Shown piece by piece: positions 13,590-15,420 of a stretch of 15,420 nt of DNA; within the stretch, counting starts at the first letter, position 1, and every line of letters starts with the position of its first letter. Both the position numbers and the translations under genes were made by a program. This DNA comes from DAOUCP01 sp034432155 (lineage in GTDB: Bacteria > Chloroflexota > Anaerolineae > Epilineales > Epilineaceae), in assembly GCA_034432155.1 (NCBI GenBank), contig DAOUCP010000093.1, positions 1 to 15,420 of the forward strand. Reading direction: 5' to 3'. A model generated the notes under the pieces. That model was not told the origin of the DNA. It made no database searches and worked only from the letters and a program-made list of their open reading frames with translations.

Positions 13590-14623
13590 GATCCCTCTTC
13601 CCGGCCGTGCCGGGCTGCTGGCACGCCGTCCGCCGGCGAACCATCACCGGACTTCTCGGCCGCGGCGTCCTGTCCCGCGTCGGCGCCGAGAGCCATGGTC
13701 CGTTGCGTCGTTGGCCCCTCGCCGGGCAGGTCAGCTTCACCCGCGTCCGCGGGCCCCGTGTCGGCAGCCTCGGAGGTGGCCGCACCACCGCCCAAGCGCC
13801 ACCAGGAGCCGAATAGCCGACCCGCGGCAACACCCTGCCCGACGTAGTGCTGGTATAGGAGTCGCGACAGGGCCCCCTCGTCCAACGGCCGGTAGAGGAC
13901 GCCGGCTCGCGCCAGGGAGATCGTGCCCGTCTCCTCGGAGACCACCACCGCTAGGGCATCGGTGGCCTCGCTGATGGCGCGCGCCGCCAGATGTCGCGTG
14001 CCGAGGGCGCGATCGGCGCGGCTGGGCTCGCCCAGCGGCAGGACCACGCCGGCCGCAAGAACCCGGCCACCGCGCAAGATGGCGGCGCCGTCATGGAGCG
14101 GGGTGTTGGGGTAGAAGATCTGGAGCAACAGGTCGACGCTGGCTTCGGCGTCAAGCCGGATGCCGCGCTCGACCAGGTCATCCAGGCCCGTCGAGCGCTC
14201 CAGCACAATCAGCCCGCCAATGCCAGCCTCGGACAAGCGCCGGGCTGCCACGGAGACGATGGACACCACGGCGCCTGCCGACGCGCTGTCCGTCGGCCGG
14301 CTGAGAACGAGGCCGGCCCGGCCCAGGCGAGCCAGTGCGCGTCGCAGTTCGGGCTGGAAGATGACGGGCAGAGCCAGCAACGACACCGGGAGCAGGATCG
14401 AGACCAGCCAGGCGAAGGCGCGCAGCCGCAGGACCTGGCTGAATAGAAAGACGAACAGCAGCAGGACCAGGATTCCGCGGAGCAGTTGCACGGCGCGGGT
14501 GCCGCGGACGATGTACAGGAGCCCGTACGTCAGACCGGCGACGAGCGCAATGTCGAGCACGTCGACGGCGCTCATTGCGCCGAGGTAGGTGAGGACGTCC
14601 TGTGCCTGCTCCATTGGCTCCAT
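13586..14623 (-). CDS. cdaA: Diadenylate cyclase CdaA
   Basis: Membrane-bound enzyme that joins two ATP into c-di-AMP, a messenger tied to potassium, turgor and cell-wall control. Three membrane helices lie at about 20-38, 46-64 and 68-88, followed by VIFQPELRRALARLGR, a hallmark of CdaA. The DAC domain (about 110-262) carries the DGA motif (LHDGAAIL, 178-180) and GTRHLAARAISEATD, where the usual RHR reads RHL (210-212); VVSEETGTIS is conserved. Residues about 277-345 form an Ala/Gly/Asp/Glu-rich, probably disordered tail that makes it longer than the roughly 270-residue family norm. ATG 14623 is taken as start; ATG 14614 is possible, with GGAG just before it. A strong promoter lies upstream, and cdaR is coupled downstream. 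Confidence 0.95.
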   Translation of the reverse strand: MEPMEQAQDVLTYLGAMSAVDVLDIALVAGLTYGLLYIVRGTRAVQLLRGILVLLLFVFLFSQVLRLRAFAWLVSILLPVSLLALPVIFQPELRRALARLGRAGLVLSRPTDSASAGAVVSIVSVAARRLSEAGIGGLIVLERSTGLDDLVERGIRLDAEASVDLLLQIFYPNTPLHDGAAILRGGRVLAAGVVLPLGEPSRADRALGTRHLAARAISEATDALAVVVSEETGTISLARAGVLYRPLDEGALSRLLYQHYVGQGVAAGRLFGSWWRLGGGAATSEAADTGPADAGEADLPGEGPTTQRTMALGADAGQDAAAEKSGDGSPADGVPAARHGREEGS

Positions 14624-14655
14624 GCGCGCAGCGGCGCTGCCGGGGCGAGGAGAAG

Positions 14656-14684
14656 AGTATAGGGCCCACCCGCCCCGCTGTCAA
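14656..14684 (-). promoter_or_regulatory. Strong sigma70-type promoter of the cdaA-cdaR operon
   Basis: On the - strand a perfect TTGACA (14684-14679) and TATACT (14661-14656) are separated by exactly 17 bp. The start is expected near 14649, giving a leader of about 25 nt. This is the best promoter in the window and makes cdaA the first gene of its unit. Confidence 0.75.
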
Positions 14685-14686
14685 CC

Positions 14687-14708
14687 GCCTGGAAACGGCT
14701 TGCCAGGC
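14687..14708 (-). terminator. Hairpin between the membrane protein gene and the cda promoter
   Basis: GCCTGG (14687-14692) and CCAGGC (14703-14708) form a 6-bp stem around a 10-nt loop. It lies 34 bases after the upstream stop and 2 bases before the -35 box. No T-run follows. It may end the upstream transcript or serve as an operator; both are inference. Confidence 0.3.
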
Positions 14709-14742
14709 ACGCGGCGAGCGCTCTGGGCTGAGAACCCGTGGG

Positions 14743-15420
14743 TTAGCCGAAACCGGCAGCCGCGGTGGTCAGAACGGTGGCCGCCAACCACGCGCGTCGC
14801 GCCACAAGCGGCCCATCGGCCCCCAGGGCAGCCGGCCGGGCAGCCAGCCACGGCCACTGTAAGAGCAGCAATAGGCTGAGCCCGCCGGCAGCCAGGGCCC
14901 GCTCCGATGTCACAAGGACGGTGACAGCGAACAGGTAGGACCCCACCAGCAGCCAGCGGCTGGCATCCTGGTCGCCCAAGGCCAGTCGACTCGCAGCGTG
15001 ATGGGCCAACGTCAAGGCGAGGAGCAGGAGCAGCGGGAAGCGGTTCATCGTCAGCCAGGCCAGAAACTCGGCCAGCCAAGCCGTCTGGATGGCCTGGGCA
15101 GTTGGCAGGGAGCGGTCCCCACCCAGCGCAAGCCAGACCAAGGTCGAGGGCGCCAGGAAGCCGTGCAGACTGCGGCCCAGCGCCACCGCCGGCGGCGACC
15201 GCCACCGGTGGCGCACCCAGGCCAGCGAGAGCAGGAGCAGCCCCATGTACGCGCCAACGTCGCTGCCCAGCAGGACTGCCAGCAGCAGGCCAAGACCGCC
15301 AGCCAACAGCGCGTTGCGTGCCTCGCCATCGGCTCGCCAGCGCAGCGGCAGCATCGCCCACAGCCCTGCCAGCAACGGCACGGCACAAAACCAGGCGGCC
15401 GCCAGTCGGATCCATGCCGT
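14743..15420 (-). CDS. C-terminal part of a polytopic membrane protein of unknown function (5' end outside window)
   Basis: The frame is open from the right edge of the window to a TAA at 14745-14743, giving 225 visible residues; the N-terminus lies outside. It is very rich in Leu, Ala and Trp and has about six or seven hydrophobic stretches, for example CAVPLLAGLWAML, ALLAGGLGLLLAVLLG, VGAYMGLLLLSLAWV, FPLLLLLALTLAHHAA, WLLVGSYLFAVTVLV and AAGGLSLLLLLQWPWLAA. Short loops carry Arg, as in inner-membrane proteins. I recognise no catalytic motif; a polyprenyl-linked glycosyltransferase-like or O-antigen polymerase-like membrane protein is conceivable but unsupported. The separate cda promoter downstream suggests that it is a different transcription unit. 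Confidence 0.7.
   Translation of the reverse strand, partial: TAWIRLAAAWFCAVPLLAGLWAMLPLRWRADGEARNALLAGGLGLLLAVLLGSDVGAYMGLLLLSLAWVRHRWRSPPAVALGRSLHGFLAPSTLVWLALGGDRSLPTAQAIQTAWLAEFLAWLTMNRFPLLLLLALTLAHHAASRLALGDQDASRWLLVGSYLFAVTVLVTSERALAAGGLSLLLLLQWPWLAARPAALGADGPLVARRAWLAATVLTTAAAGFG

Noticed and set aside
14681..15415. 244-codon open frame on the - strand in another frame over the membrane protein
   Set aside because: Its translation is Gly/Ala/Arg/Pro-rich and lacks the regular hydrophobic segments seen in the chosen frame. It also runs into the cda promoter region.

Overview
The window is GC-rich and densely coded. It looks like a chromosomal housekeeping region of a bacterium, most probably a member of the Chloroflexota. 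That assignment is an inference from the protein style (SerRS motif 2, an M1 peptidase with HEAT repeats, an ABC-F protein with an extended linker, a secreted dockerin-type protein), from the high GC content and from the sigma70-type promoters. No similarity search was possible. I see no tRNA or rRNA gene, insertion sequence, CRISPR array or phage gene.

Left part, + strand (1-4098): the 3' end of a gene whose visible part resembles the extracytoplasmic domain of RskA-type anti-sigma factors, then lepB (signal peptidase I), serS (seryl-tRNA synthetase) and radA (DNA repair ATPase). lepB has a good promoter (TTGGGT-17 bp-TATAAT) that would start the transcript almost on its GTG codon. serS and radA are nearly contiguous. 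radA is followed by hairpins and by a 43-bp tandem repeat that separates it from a convergent gene.

Middle (4264-10296): a radical SAM enzyme of the AmrS type on the - strand. It is divergent from a + strand pair encoding a cytosolic M1-family metallopeptidase with a HEAT-repeat/coiled-coil C-terminus and an ABC-F ATPase. The 244-bp divergent gap holds candidate promoters for both directions.

Right part, - strand (10254-15420): transcription runs leftwards. It includes the end of a polytopic membrane protein, then a textbook promoter (TTGACA-17 bp-TATACT) driving cdaA (diadenylate cyclase, c-di-AMP synthesis). cdaA is translationally coupled by an ATGA overlap to cdaR (YbbR-domain regulator). 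Next comes an exported protein made of about seven propeller-like repeats, a small beta domain and a dockerin-like module. Its 3' end overlaps the convergent ABC-F gene by 43 bp. The usual third gene of cda operons, glmM, is not there.

Most genes are recognisable housekeeping functions, and I do not see a clear new defence or mobile system. The points most worth a second look are the altered RHR motif (RHL) and long disordered tail of CdaA, the exported propeller-dockerin protein in the cda gene cluster, the tandem repeat between convergent genes, the near-leaderless lepB start, and a T-box-like fragment upstream of lepB-serS.
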